From CAYSUS01 sp964434165 (lineage in GTDB: Bacteria > Planctomycetota > Planctomycetia > Pirellulales > Thermoguttaceae): a DNA stretch of 64,000 nt. The position numbers and the translations under genes are program-made. The stretch's first letter is position 1. Every line of letters begins with the position of its first letter. Location: NCBI GenBank assembly GCA_964434165.1, contig CAYSUS010000017.1, positions 22,984 to 86,983 on the forward strand. The letters are read 5' to 3'. The notes below the pieces were generated by a model. It was not told the DNA's origin, searched no databases, and saw only the letters and a list, made by a program, of their open reading frames with translations. This document shows positions 1 to 9,223 of this stretch, one piece after another.

Positions 1-978
1 CGAGTGCACCGCCACGTCGTGCTGCTCGCTGCCGGGGCCGGCCCCAAAGAAGACCTCCTTGGCCCCTCGAAGATCGCGCACCCGGTGCTGGATGAGGCCG
101 AGCCGGGGCGCGTCGTCGAACAGGCGCTGGGTCAGCCGAGAGGTGCGCACCGGCAGATTCGCGATCGTCTCCGTGCCGATCCTGAAGAACGACATCGCCA
201 GGCCGCCTAGCAGGATCACCCCGAGCGCCGCGGCGAGTTTCCCGCTTCGGGGCAGGTAGCGCGGCTGCATCGCAATGCAGCAGGAGACCGCGGCGGCGCA
301 CGCAACGCCGACGAGCGAGGTGCGCGACGCGATTCCTGCCACGACGATCGCCGTGGGGCACAGCTCGGCGGCCGCGGCCAGAGGATGTCCGCCGCCCGTC
401 GCCAGCCTCGCCAGGACGAGTGCGGCGTGGAGCACGGCGAGGCGGTAGGCCGCGTCCTCGTTCCAGAGGGGGAAGAACCGCTGCGATCCCTGATCGCTCA
501 CCAGCCCCGTCGGTACCCCCGCCATGAGCAGGACGAACGCGATCGCGTAGCACACGCTGAATCCGAAGCAGATCCGCCTGACGTACTTCTCGGGCTCCCT
601 CGCGCGCGCCAGCCCGAATGCCGTGCAGGGCACGAACAGGAGGTACACGAACGCGAGCTGGGAGGCCGCCAGACCGGACTCCCACTGATTCGGCGACACA
701 AGAGCCGACAGGAAGATCCAGCCGATCCCGAAGAAGGCGGCGATGCCGTACGCCGACCAGTAGATCCGCGTCAGGCCCGAGCCGCACCTCCTGTCGAAGA
801 GCATCAGGGCAACCCAGGCGCACAGAAGCACGTCGGGCAACGACAGATTGCGGAAGAGGAGGCAGGACCCCTCGAAGGGATAGGCGATCGCAATCCCGCA
901 CAGCGCCAACACCGTCCAATCCGGCGGCCCGGCGGCGTTGTTTGCACGAAGGCGGTCGTGATGGGTCGTCGAGGTCAT
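1..978 (-). CDS. O-antigen ligase / polysaccharide polymerase-like membrane protein, 3' end cut by window edge
   Basis: This frame starts at ATG 978-976 and stays open for 326 codons to the left edge, so the C-terminus is missing. The product is very hydrophobic, with repeated membrane segments (for example near residues 22-34, 59-80, 90-115, 130-150 and 230-250). The last visible stretch reads GAGPGSEQHDVAVHS, which resembles the Gx(G)xGS...H loop of Wzy/WaaL-type polymerases and ligases. Proteins of this fold join or polymerise lipid-linked oligosaccharides on the outer face of the inner membrane. It begins 22 bases after the methyltransferase stop on the same strand and continues the polysaccharide block. 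The family is inferred from topology and loop rather than from a strong motif. Confidence 0.7.
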   Translation of the reverse strand, partial: MTSTTHHDRLRANNAAGPPDWTVLALCGIAIAYPFEGSCLLFRNLSLPDVLLCAWVALMLFDRRCGSGLTRIYWSAYGIAAFFGIGWIFLSALVSPNQWESGLAASQLAFVYLLFVPCTAFGLARAREPEKYVRRICFGFSVCYAIAFVLLMAGVPTGLVSDQGSQRFFPLWNEDAAYRLAVLHAALVLARLATGGGHPLAAAAELCPTAIVVAGIASRTSLVGVACAAAVSCCIAMQPRYLPRSGKLAAALGVILLGGLAMSFFRIGTETIANLPVRTSRLTQRLFDDAPRLGLIQHRVRDLRGAKEVFFGAGPGSEQHDVAVHS

Positions 979-1000
979 CGCGGGCGAGCCCCAAGGCGCG

Positions 1001-1885
1001 TCAGCTCTCCGCACGGCGGCCTACGGCGAACACGTAGGGAGCCGTGAGCCGCACGCCGCCGTAGCAGGGGAGCGGCCAAGAGAGCACGTGGAGACAGTTC
1101 ACCCCGAACCTGATGACGGGGTCCGCGACCCTGAACACCGTCGGCCACCGGGTTTCGACGCCGAGGCTCAAGATCACCGCAAACAGCCCTCGATATCGAC
1201 AGTCCACGTCCACCAGGCCGGCCCGCGCGTACGCCCGAGCCAGATCCCGCTTCGTCAGCGGCCGATGGCGCGCCAGGACCTTCGGCTGGTAGATCCGCAT
1301 CATAAGACCATGAATCGACGCGAGATTGGGCACGCCGGTCAGGAGTACGCCGCCGGGCGCGACGAGGCCGAGCATCTGCTTCAAGATGCGCTCGGGCGAA
1401 TCGAAATGCTCGACCACGCCCAGTGAATAGACCAGGTCGAATTGCCCCACGTCTTCCCCGCCGACGTCGAACACGTCCGCGGTAACGATCTCCCCGTCAA
1501 CCCGTGCGTCGCGGAGCCTCTTGCGTGCCAGCTCGGCGCCGGCCTCGGAATAGTCGATTCCCGCCACCCGGACGGCGTAGGTTCGCGCCAGGTAGGGCAG
1601 CCATCGCGAGTTGCCGCAGCCGACCTCCAGCACGCTCGCGGGCGCGGCCTCCCTGAAGATCGGGGCGAATGTCCTGGCAATCGTGCGGGCCCGGTAGCTG
1701 CGCGGGCGCCAGTACCGGCCAGGCGAGGAACCGGCGCGGTCGTGGATCGCGTCCCAGTAGGCCCGCGCGGCGAGATCCGTCGCGGGCCGCGGATCGACGG
1801 AGCACGCTCCGCCGCCCGGCTTGCCCACGCGGCCTTGCCGAGGCGGACGAGCGCCGCCTCCGGTCGGGCTGTGAATCCTGGTCAT
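1001..1885 (-). CDS. Class I SAM-dependent methyltransferase
   Basis: The 294-residue product has the Rossmann-type SAM-binding motif I VLEVGCGNSRWLP at residues 85-97, an acidic residue after the second strand (GIDYS, 109-113), and a motif IV-like FDLVYSLGVVEHF near 149-161. These identify a methyltransferase of the Methyltransf_11/25 type. The start is ATG 1885-1883, which overlaps the flippase stop as ATGA, so the two are probably translationally coupled. Lying inside a polysaccharide block, it probably methylates a sugar or a lipid-linked intermediate, but the substrate cannot be read from the sequence. The first 40 residues are Gly/Pro/Arg-rich and look disordered. Confidence 0.85.
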   Translation of the reverse strand: MTRIHSPTGGGARPPRQGRVGKPGGGACSVDPRPATDLAARAYWDAIHDRAGSSPGRYWRPRSYRARTIARTFAPIFREAAPASVLEVGCGNSRWLPYLARTYAVRVAGIDYSEAGAELARKRLRDARVDGEIVTADVFDVGGEDVGQFDLVYSLGVVEHFDSPERILKQMLGLVAPGGVLLTGVPNLASIHGLMMRIYQPKVLARHRPLTKRDLARAYARAGLVDVDCRYRGLFAVILSLGVETRWPTVFRVADPVIRFGVNCLHVLSWPLPCYGGVRLTAPYVFAVGRRAES

Positions 1886-3195
1886 GATGACGCGACGACT
1901 CCCGGCAGAGAACGCTCGGCGGCGGCATGGGCAGCGCGGTGCAGCAAGAACACGATCGCGGTCCCGAATGCCATGATGTCGAATATCTTGGCCGCCAGGA
2001 TCGCGAGCGCCGCGCCCACGAGTCCGAAGCGGTCGATGAAGACGTGACAGAGCGCGAGAAGGACAAGGACGCTGGCCGAAGCGATGAGGAGGTGCGCCCG
2101 GAAGTGCCGCATCGCGCTGAAGGCCCCGCTCAAGAACCCGCTGGTGTACTGCGCCGCGAACGCCACGGCAATCCATGTGAACAGGCTGCCGTGGGCGGCG
2201 TACTCCTCGGCGTAGAGCGCGGTGAGGATCCACTCGCCGCCAAGCGCCGCAAGTGCCATCGCGCCGGCGCCGACGAGCGCGCACAGAGCGACGCAGTTCC
2301 CCAGAAGCTTGAGAAACGCGGGGCGGTCGTCCGTCGCGTACAGGCGCGAGAAACGATGGATCGTCGCGTGCACCAGCGCGTTGGAAGCGAGCATCCCGAC
2401 CATCATGACGCAGCTCAGCGCCGCGAAGAGGCCCAGTGCGCGAATGCCCAGGCGGTGCTCGATGAAATAGCGGGGAAGGCTGGCGCTCAGGGACGTCAGG
2501 CCCGCGGAGAGACCCAGCGGCCAGGCGATCCAGGCGAGGCGGAAGACGGCCGGCCGCCGCGCCGCGGACCGTTGCGTCGATGGGGTCTCGACCTGCCTGC
2601 GGAGACCCGCTGTGCGCGGCAGGTCGAGCAGGCACAAGCAGACCAGGGACGCCGCCCCCATCGCCAGGACGACCCACAACAGGCTGCCCGTCGTCAACGC
2701 GATTCCGGCCGCGCCCAAGGTCAGCAGCCCGCGCAGAATCTGCGACTGCCCCACGCAGTCGATGCGTTCGTGCCGCTGAAGGAAACCGTACAGTAGATCG
2801 CTGATGCTCTCGAGGCCCTTGGCCACCGCCATCGCGATGACCACGGCTCCCAGGGTTTCTGCGCTGCCGGACGACAACGTGGCCGCCACGACGAGGGCCA
2901 CGGCCAGGAGGGACGTCGCGACGCGCAGAAGAAGATAGTCCCCGAGCCGGTCCGACGGGGAGGTGCTCGTGGCGAGCACTCGGCGAAGCTCGAGGTTCGC
3001 GAACATGATCACCGGGGCGACGATCGCGACTGCCAGCGCGAACTCCCCCACCGTCTCCATCGATCCGAACTTCGCCAGCAGGACCACCATTCCCCACTGG
3101 CACAAAGCAAGCGTCCCCACCCCGGCCATCGACCAGACGTAGCCGGCCTTCAGGGAGCGGTGCTCCGGGGCGCTCTTGGGGCTTCCTGCGATCAC
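1882..3195 (-). CDS. Polysaccharide flippase (MOP/Wzx-type membrane protein)
   Basis: The 437-residue product has about twelve hydrophobic segments and no soluble domain, matching RfbX/Wzx and MATE-like exporters that flip lipid-linked saccharides across the inner membrane. The start is taken as GTG 3195-3193 because it overlaps the upstream stop as GTGA, the same 4-base coupling seen at its own 3' end. The frame is open further upstream, but that extension would lie wholly inside the epimerase gene. Visible features include an N-terminal segment with SMAGVGTLALCQWG and a late pair of helices around IASASVLVLLALCHVF. The family call rests on topology and neighbours. Confidence 0.8.
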   Translation of the reverse strand: MIAGSPKSAPEHRSLKAGYVWSMAGVGTLALCQWGMVVLLAKFGSMETVGEFALAVAIVAPVIMFANLELRRVLATSTSPSDRLGDYLLLRVATSLLAVALVVAATLSSGSAETLGAVVIAMAVAKGLESISDLLYGFLQRHERIDCVGQSQILRGLLTLGAAGIALTTGSLLWVVLAMGAASLVCLCLLDLPRTAGLRRQVETPSTQRSAARRPAVFRLAWIAWPLGLSAGLTSLSASLPRYFIEHRLGIRALGLFAALSCVMMVGMLASNALVHATIHRFSRLYATDDRPAFLKLLGNCVALCALVGAGAMALAALGGEWILTALYAEEYAAHGSLFTWIAVAFAAQYTSGFLSGAFSAMRHFRAHLLIASASVLVLLALCHVFIDRFGLVGAALAILAAKIFDIMAFGTAIVFLLHRAAHAAAERSLPGVVASS

Positions 3196-4889
3196 CTTGG
3201 GGCCTCGGCGCTGGCGCGGGAGACGGGAACGTGCTCTTCCCGGGTCACGGCGCGGACGAACACGGGGGAACCGGGGCCCGGGGCCGGCGGTTCCACTCGC
3301 ACGGGGGCGGCCTGGCCGGAGCGTTGATTCGCGCTCGTCGAAGTGGCCCGCACCGCCCTGAGCTCCAGGTCGAAGCAGCTCTGCCGGCCGTCGGCCAGCC
3401 TGGAGGCCGCGTACTCGCGGAGAAAGCGGTGGTTGTCGTAAAGAGGGCGCTTGTAGTCCACCACCTCCCCGCTCGAGATCATCTCGAGAATCTGATCGAC
3501 CCCCTGTTCGACCGTCCATTCCGGTCGGAATCCGATCAGCCGCGAGACCTTGCCGAAATCCACGCGGTAGCTGCGAGCGTCGGTGTCGGGACCGTTGATC
3601 TGAAGCTCGGCGGGGATGCGACGCTGGATCAGCTCGCCAATCTGCTGGATCGTGTAATTCTGCTGATTGCATCCCACGTTGAATACTTCCCGATTGACCA
3701 CGGCGGGCGGGCTCTGCGCGATCATCATCATCGCGCGGGCGGCGTCCTCGACGTGCACCAGCGGCCGCCACTGGGAACCGCCGTGAATCGGAATCACGCC
3801 CTCCAGCGCGGCCCGGGCGGTCAGCACGTTTACCACCAGGTCGAACCGAAGACGTCCAGAGACCCCGTAGATCGTGCCGAGCCGGCCGATCGACACGGTG
3901 AACGCGGGACTCGCCAGCTCCTGGAGGCCCCGCTCGCAAGCGACCTTGGTGCGGGCGTACAGGGAGATGGGATTCATCGGCGACCGCTCGTCCAGCAGTT
4001 GATCGCTTGCCCCGTACACAGAGCAGGTGCTCGCAAAGACGAATCGCCGCACCCCGCTCGCCCTGGCGGTCTCGGCAAGTGTCCGCGTCGCGGCGAGGTT
4101 CACGTCGATGGTTAGCTCCTCGTCGAACGAGCACGCGGGATCGCCGACGATGGCACCCAAGTGGATGACCGTGTCCACGTTCCGCATCGCATCCAGGACG
4201 ACTTCGATGTGGCGGAAGTCGCCTTCGAGCAACTGCAAACGGGGGTGCTTCAACACGCCGGCAAGGGGCTCCTTCCCAAACAGGAAGATGTCCAGGACCC
4301 GAACGTGGTAATCCTGGGCGAGAAGCTGCGGCACCATCGCCGACCCGATATACCCTCCCCCGCCGACCACCAGGACTCTCGGGGGGCGATCGCGAGCGGA
4401 CGCTTCCCCCCCCGCGAGAACAGCGTCTCGCGGTTCGACCTCGGCCGGCGGGGACGGCCACAGGCGTGCCATCGTGAGCAACGGCGTGGCCGTGATCCAT
4501 GCCAGAAGCAGAGATGACCGTGGAAGATGCGCGCCGCGAGCAAATACCGTGTAGTGAAGCACGGCGAAGACCAGGAAGCCCAAAGACGCCGCGCCGACGA
4601 CGCGGAAAACCGCATGTCTGCTTCGAAACGTCATCGCTTCCCGGTAGAACCCGAACAGGTACAAGGCGGCGACCGCGGCCATCGCCAGTAAAGGTGCGTT
4701 CGCGGCGACCCCTGTCCACCAGTGCCCGATCGCATCGCCCTCGACACGCGCGGTGTTCACGTAGGGGTGGGCGAGACGAACCGCCAGAACCAGCGCCAAC
4801 GAGATGGTGACAAGCAGCGCGTCCACGACAACGCGGCCCAAACCGTGCAGTCTCCAGGAGGAATATTTCGCATCAGTGTATTTCCGCAT
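3192..4889 (-). CDS. NAD-dependent epimerase/dehydratase with N-terminal membrane domain
   Basis: The product has 565 residues in two parts. Residues 20-145 carry four membrane segments (about 20-41, 63-83, 95-117 and 125-143), like the N-terminus of PglF/CapD-type or polyprenyl-phosphate glycosyltransferase proteins. From about 171 an extended SDR domain begins, with the nucleotide motif GGGGYIGS at 176-183, FASTCSVYG near 285-293 and the catalytic pair YARTK at 311-315. Such enzymes epimerise, reduce or dehydrate NDP-sugars. It is first in the coupled block with flippase, methyltransferase and ligase, so it probably makes or modifies a sugar for an exported polysaccharide. The Arg/Pro-rich last 60 residues look unstructured. 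The membrane-SDR combination is unusual because the SDR part resembles soluble GalE-like proteins more than CapD. Confidence 0.85.
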   Translation of the reverse strand: MRKYTDAKYSSWRLHGLGRVVVDALLVTISLALVLAVRLAHPYVNTARVEGDAIGHWWTGVAANAPLLAMAAVAALYLFGFYREAMTFRSRHAVFRVVGAASLGFLVFAVLHYTVFARGAHLPRSSLLLAWITATPLLTMARLWPSPPAEVEPRDAVLAGGEASARDRPPRVLVVGGGGYIGSAMVPQLLAQDYHVRVLDIFLFGKEPLAGVLKHPRLQLLEGDFRHIEVVLDAMRNVDTVIHLGAIVGDPACSFDEELTIDVNLAATRTLAETARASGVRRFVFASTCSVYGASDQLLDERSPMNPISLYARTKVACERGLQELASPAFTVSIGRLGTIYGVSGRLRFDLVVNVLTARAALEGVIPIHGGSQWRPLVHVEDAARAMMMIAQSPPAVVNREVFNVGCNQQNYTIQQIGELIQRRIPAELQINGPDTDARSYRVDFGKVSRLIGFRPEWTVEQGVDQILEMISSGEVVDYKRPLYDNHRFLREYAASRLADGRQSCFDLELRAVRATSTSANQRSGQAAPVRVEPPAPGPGSPVFVRAVTREEHVPVSRASAEAPR

Positions 4890-5734
4890 TTCTCCTGTTC
4901 CCTGCCCTGTTCATGTGGCCTGGCTGAAGGATGGCGGCCCCTTTGGTCCACTAATTGGGCTATCGGATTCCCCTCGGACTGATCGTGCAGAAAGACACCG
5001 CATGTTGCCTATTTTCTCCACTTGGAAACGTCGCCGATATCGGCTATGACGACCAAATCGATTCGATTGGTTGCACGGAACCGACTCCGGGGTTCTGCTT
5101 CGTTGGAGGGGGTGCACCCGCCGGAGGCTTCAATCACGCTCCCCCCAGCCATCGGGTTTCAGCACTCGGTCAGGGTCCAAGCGCTCTTTCCATGCTGGGA
5201 ACTGAAATGGCCGTGCACGATCCTGGGAGGGAAAAGGGGTCCGGCCCCCCTTGTGCGAAGCACCCTTCGGTCCGTACCGGCAGGAGGGTCCTGCCCCTTC
5301 CGTAATCACGCAAGGCTGCTCAGGCCGTGCGCCTCCAGGGGGTTGTCGATCGTCCGAGGCCCCGGCAAGATGCTTTACGCAAGTTGCGGCGCCCGACTGG
5401 ATTAGCCCTTATTGCGGGATGCGTCCCCCTCCGCGACAACACGCGATCGCATCTTACTCGTCGGGAAGCGCTGCCGGGCCTTGTGTGGCCGGCTTCAGGG
5501 GACGAAGTAGAATATGGGTTTGCCGATTCTCTTACCCCATCGACCGTTGCGCGGGCCGTGAGAGCGAAGACTCCTTGGGCTCAGCCGGGCCGCTGGCTCG
5601 CGAGAAGACCCGGCTGAGTTCGGCGACACGTGCTGGGCGGGGTCTTCCCCCGGCCCATCGCTTTCCGCCGCGTTGGCGGCACCCCGGTTCTCAAAAGTCG
5701 CTCGAGGCGGCAACGGTCTGCGGGCGTCGGGTTC
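4890..5734. other. Divergent intergenic region without a convincing gene
   Basis: These 845 bases separate the minus-strand polysaccharide block from the plus-strand FAD/Fe-S gene, so promoters for both should lie here. I found no pair of boxes I trust. A TAGAAT at 5508-5513 resembles a -10 element but has no good -35. Short open frames exist in several registers but none has a recognisable fold or good start signals. One copy of a dispersed hairpin repeat is listed separately. Confidence 0.5.
5210..5252 (-). repeat. Dispersed hairpin repeat, copy A
   Basis: Read on the minus strand, this 43-base segment matches 9095-9136. It has a GC-rich hairpin arm (AAGGGGGGCCGGACCCCTTT) and then CCCTCCCAGGATCGTGCACGGC. 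It lies in a long divergent intergenic region. Confidence 0.6.
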
Positions 5735-8731
5735 ATGGAGCAGATCGACCAACAGCGCGAACGGATTCAGGAGGACCTTCGCGGTCTGATCGCGGGCGAC
5801 GTCCGCTGCGACGACGTCTTCCTCCAGATGTACGCCACCGACGCGAGCATCTACGAGGTGCGGCCGCTCGGCGTGGTGCGGCCGCGCTCCACGCGCGACG
5901 TGGCCGCGTGCCTTCAGTACGCCTCGGAAAACCGCGTTTCGGTGCACGCGCGCGGGGCGGGGACCGGCATGGCCGGCGAGTCGCTCGGCGGGGGCCTGGT
6001 GATCGACTTCTCCAAGTACATGAGGCGGATTCTGCGGACCGAGGCGGATTCGGTTCGCGTCCAGCCGGGCATCGTGCACCAGCGCCTGAACATCCATCTG
6101 CTCAAGTCGGGCCGGTTGTTCGGGCCGAACCCGGCCTCCAGCAGCGTGACGACCCTCGGAAGCACGATCGCCATCGACGGCGCGGGGAGCCGATGGCTGA
6201 AGTACGGCTCCGCCCGCGACCACGTGCGGAGCCTTCAGGTGGTGCTGGCCGACGGCCACGCCATGGAGATCGGCCGCGAGCCGCTGGTTGCGCAGGGGGG
6301 TGGCGCCGACGCCCGCAAGCGGGCCCTGGTCGGGCGCATTGCGTCGCTGTTGCGGAGCCGGTCGGAAGTCCTCCGGCAGAGCCACCACGACCGGCCGTTC
6401 AACCACGGCGGCTACAACCTCGACGAGGTGCTTTCTGAGGACGGCCCGGGGGGCGGGTACCTCGACCTGGCCCGCCTGATCGTCGGATCCGAGGGTACGC
6501 TGGCGCTGGTGACCGAGGCCACGCTGGCCACGCAGCCGCTGCCTGGGGCGCGGGGCGTGGTGCTGTTGCTGTTCGACACCCTGGACGGGGCGGCCCGCGC
6601 GATATGCGACGTGCTGGCATACGGCCCGGCCCTCTGCGACCTGATGGATCGGCGCCATGTGAGTTTGGCGCGGGAGAACGAGGTTCGGCTCGACGTGCTG
6701 CTCCCGCGGGAGACGGAAGCCGCGCTGCTGCTGGTCGAGATGCACGGGGAGGACCTGGAGGAGGTGTGTCAGCGTCTTGATCGGGTCACCGAGGAGATCG
6801 TGTCGCGGAAGCGCCTGGCCATGGGGAGCCGGGCGGCCCTGGAGGACGACCAGATCGACTTGCTCTTGAACCTGGCGGTGATGGCGCAGCCGGGGCTGTA
6901 CCGGATGAAGGGTCCGTCGCGGCCCGTGCCCGTCGTCGAGGACATGGCCGTGTCCCCGGCGTGCCTGCCGGAGTTCATCGTGCGCGTGCAGAACGTGCTC
7001 AAGCAGCACCAGGTGACCGCCTCGCTGTTCTGCCACGCCGGACAGGGGCAATTGCACTTACAGCCGTTTCTCGACCTCTCGCGCCCCGACGAGATCGTGC
7101 GGATGCGCCGCCTGGCGGACGACCTGTACGACGAGCTGTTCGACGTCGGCGGGAGCATCAGCAGCGAGCACGGCTGCGGGCTGAGCCGGACCCCCTATCT
7201 CGCCCGGCAGTACGGCGGCGCGTACGAAGTGTTCGGGGAGATCAAACGGATCTTCGATCCGGGCAATATCCTCAACCCGGGCAAGATCGTGGACGGCGAC
7301 TCGGACCTCCTGGTCCGCAACTTGCGTCCGGTGGTGGCCGCGCCCGCGGAGAGGCCGCCGGGCGAAGCGGCCGACGAGGCCCCGCCGCTGAGGAACCTCG
7401 TCGAGCTCCAAATGGACTGGGAGCCCGCGCAGGTGGCCGAGGTGGCCCGGCAGTGCCACGGCTGCGGGAAATGCCGCTCGCAGTCGCCGCACGAGCGGAT
7501 GTGCCCCTTGTTCCGCGTCCTCCCCGCCGAGGAGGCGTCGCCGCGGTCGAAGGCCAACCTGATCCGCGGAGTGCTCTCCGGGCGGCTGCCGCTGACCAGC
7601 CTTACCGGCGAGCAGTTCAAGGAGGTGGCCGATCTGTGCTACAACTGCCACGCCTGCCGGCTGGAGTGCCCGGCCTCGGTGGACATCCCGCGTCTGGTGA
7701 CCGAGGGAAAGGGCGCCTACGTGGCGGCCAACGGGCTGTCCCTTTCGGACTGGGTGATGACCCATCTGGAGATGCCCGCGGGTTTCGGCAGCCTGATCAG
7801 CCCCCTGGCCAACCGCCTGCTCGGCAGCCGCGCGGCGCGGTGGATGCTGGAGAAGCTGTTCGGCCTCGCCCTGGGACGGAAGCTGCCCCGCGTGGCCGCG
7901 CGGAGCTTCCTCCGGCAGGCCGCCCGGCGTCGATGGACGCGCCCCGTCGCCGGCGAGGGGCGCAAGGTGGCGCTGTTTCTCGACACCTACGCCAATCACT
8001 TCGACACCCAGTTGGCCGAGGCGTTCGTGGCCGTGCTCCACCACCATGGCGTGCAGGTGTTCGTCCCGCCCGACCAGAAGCCTGCCGGTACGCCCGCGTT
8101 CTCGCTGGGCGCATTGGAGCGGGCGCGTCGCCTGGCGGGCCGCAACGTCGCCGTGCTGGCCGAGGCCATTCGCCAGGGGTACCACGTGGTCACGACCGAG
8201 CCCGCCGCGGCTTTGACCCTGGTCCGCGAGTACCGGTACCTGGCCGACGACGAGGAGACGCGCCTGGTAAGTGAAAACACCAGCGAGGCGACCTCCTACC
8301 TCTGGAGGATGCACACGGCCGGGGAGCTGAGGCTGGACCTCCGGCCCGTGGAAGCCACGCTCGGATACCACCTGCCCTGCCGCCTGCGCGCGCTGGAGGT
8401 GGGCGCCCCCGGAGAGAACCTGTTGGGGCTTATCCCGGGCTTGAGGGTCCGCCGCATCGAGGAGGGATGCTCGGGCATGGCCGGCACCTACGGGATGAAG
8501 CGGGAGCATTACCGGACCAGCCTCCGCGTGGGATGGGGGCTGATCACCCGCTTGCGCCAGCCCGACCTCCAGGCGGGAACCACGGAATGCAGCACCTGCC
8601 GGATGCAAATGGAGCAGGGCACCACCAAGCCCACGGTTCACCCGATCAAGCTGCTGGCCCTGTCCTACGGCTTGATGCCTCAGCTCGCCGCCTTGCTTAC
8701 GCGGCGGGGCGAGGAGCTGCTGCTGACATGA
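5735..8731 (+). CDS. FAD-linked oxidase fused to Fe-S domain (D-lactate/glycolate dehydrogenase type)
   Basis: The 998-residue fusion has a GlcD-like N-terminal half: FAD-binding type 4 domain at about 30-230 with RGAGTGMAGESLGGG, and the FAD-oxidase C domain ending near HGCGLSRTP and FDPGNILNPGKI around 470-525. It is joined to a GlcF/GlpC-like half. Two ferredoxin motifs follow: CHGCGKC...CPLF from about residue 572 and CYNCHACRLECP from about 635. The C-terminal part keeps only pieces of the usual cysteine-rich CCG domains (YHLPCRLRA and CSGMAGTYG). Family members oxidise D-lactate, glycolate or other 2-hydroxyacids and pass electrons to quinone or ferredoxin. Start ATG 5735 is preferred because the open frame upstream encodes a basic unstructured stretch. 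The stop overlaps the moaD start as ATGA. The substrate is not determined. Confidence 0.9.
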   Translation: MEQIDQQRERIQEDLRGLIAGDVRCDDVFLQMYATDASIYEVRPLGVVRPRSTRDVAACLQYASENRVSVHARGAGTGMAGESLGGGLVIDFSKYMRRILRTEADSVRVQPGIVHQRLNIHLLKSGRLFGPNPASSSVTTLGSTIAIDGAGSRWLKYGSARDHVRSLQVVLADGHAMEIGREPLVAQGGGADARKRALVGRIASLLRSRSEVLRQSHHDRPFNHGGYNLDEVLSEDGPGGGYLDLARLIVGSEGTLALVTEATLATQPLPGARGVVLLLFDTLDGAARAICDVLAYGPALCDLMDRRHVSLARENEVRLDVLLPRETEAALLLVEMHGEDLEEVCQRLDRVTEEIVSRKRLAMGSRAALEDDQIDLLLNLAVMAQPGLYRMKGPSRPVPVVEDMAVSPACLPEFIVRVQNVLKQHQVTASLFCHAGQGQLHLQPFLDLSRPDEIVRMRRLADDLYDELFDVGGSISSEHGCGLSRTPYLARQYGGAYEVFGEIKRIFDPGNILNPGKIVDGDSDLLVRNLRPVVAAPAERPPGEAADEAPPLRNLVELQMDWEPAQVAEVARQCHGCGKCRSQSPHERMCPLFRVLPAEEASPRSKANLIRGVLSGRLPLTSLTGEQFKEVADLCYNCHACRLECPASVDIPRLVTEGKGAYVAANGLSLSDWVMTHLEMPAGFGSLISPLANRLLGSRAARWMLEKLFGLALGRKLPRVAARSFLRQAARRRWTRPVAGEGRKVALFLDTYANHFDTQLAEAFVAVLHHHGVQVFVPPDQKPAGTPAFSLGALERARRLAGRNVAVLAEAIRQGYHVVTTEPAAALTLVREYRYLADDEETRLVSENTSEATSYLWRMHTAGELRLDLRPVEATLGYHLPCRLRALEVGAPGENLLGLIPGLRVRRIEEGCSGMAGTYGMKREHYRTSLRVGWGLITRLRQPDLQAGTTECSTCRMQMEQGTTKPTVHPIKLLALSYGLMPQLAALLTRRGEELLLT

Positions 8732-8973
8732 AGGTCTCCGTTCGCCTGTTTGCTCGGGGCCGGGAGCTGGCCGGGGCCGAAGAGGTCGAGATCGACCTGC
8801 CCGACGGAGCGACGGTCGCACGGCTTCGCCAAAGCCTCGCTGAGCAGGTTCCCCCTCTGGCCAGGCTGAGCCGTCACGTGATGTTTGCCGTGGATGCCCG
8901 CTACGTGGACGACGCGGCGACCCTGTCGCCGGGGGCCGAGGTGGCCTGCATCCCTCCGGTGAGCGGCGGTTAG
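8728..8973 (+). CDS. moaD: Molybdopterin synthase small subunit MoaD
   Basis: This is an 81-residue ubiquitin-fold protein ending in the diagnostic Gly-Gly (IPPVSGG). The C-terminal glycine is converted to a thiocarboxylate that supplies sulfur for molybdopterin. Its length and the AVDARYV / LSPGAEVACIPP pattern fit MoaD, and moaE downstream makes MoaD more likely than ThiS. The start ATG 8728 overlaps the stop of the FAD/Fe-S gene, implying translational coupling to that unrelated enzyme. The gap to moaE is about 250 bases and holds a hairpin repeat. Confidence 0.9.
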   Translation: MKVSVRLFARGRELAGAEEVEIDLPDGATVARLRQSLAEQVPPLARLSRHVMFAVDARYVDDAATLSPGAEVACIPPVSGG

Positions 8974-9094
8974 GAGTGCGGCGTTGCCGAGGATTGCGTT
9001 GGGAAGTGCCCGGTCGGGCACGCGCGCGGCAACGCGGATCGCGCATGCCACGATCGGGCCTGACCGTCCGAATCGCCTCGCGCGATTCCGGGAA

Positions 9095-9136
9095 AAGGGG
9101 GTCGGGCCCCCTTTCCCTCCCAGGATCGTGCGCGGC
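9095..9136 (+). repeat. Dispersed hairpin repeat, copy B
   Basis: The segment has an almost perfect inverted pair, AAAGGGGG and CCCCCTTT around TCGGG, followed by CCCTCCCAGGATCGTGC. It matches 5210-5252 on the other strand. It is preceded at 9081-9093 by CGCGATTCCGGGA, which also occurs at 52755. It sits between moaD and moaE. Confidence 0.6.
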
Positions 9137-9223
9137 TATCTAGAATGGACTGGCGGCACGAGGACGGGGCCTCGGCCCGGGGACAGCCCAAGGGGAGCAG
9201 GAATTCCGGCCTTGCGCACGCCG

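Noticed and set aside
4955..5405. Overlapping small open frames in the 845-base divergent region
   Set aside because: There is no ribosome site, no motif, they overlap each other in different frames, and one crosses the dispersed hairpin repeat.
5495..7057. Open frame of about 520 codons on the minus strand opposite the FAD/Fe-S gene
   Set aside because: It is antisense to a strong flavoprotein fold; the translation is His/Arg-rich and featureless.
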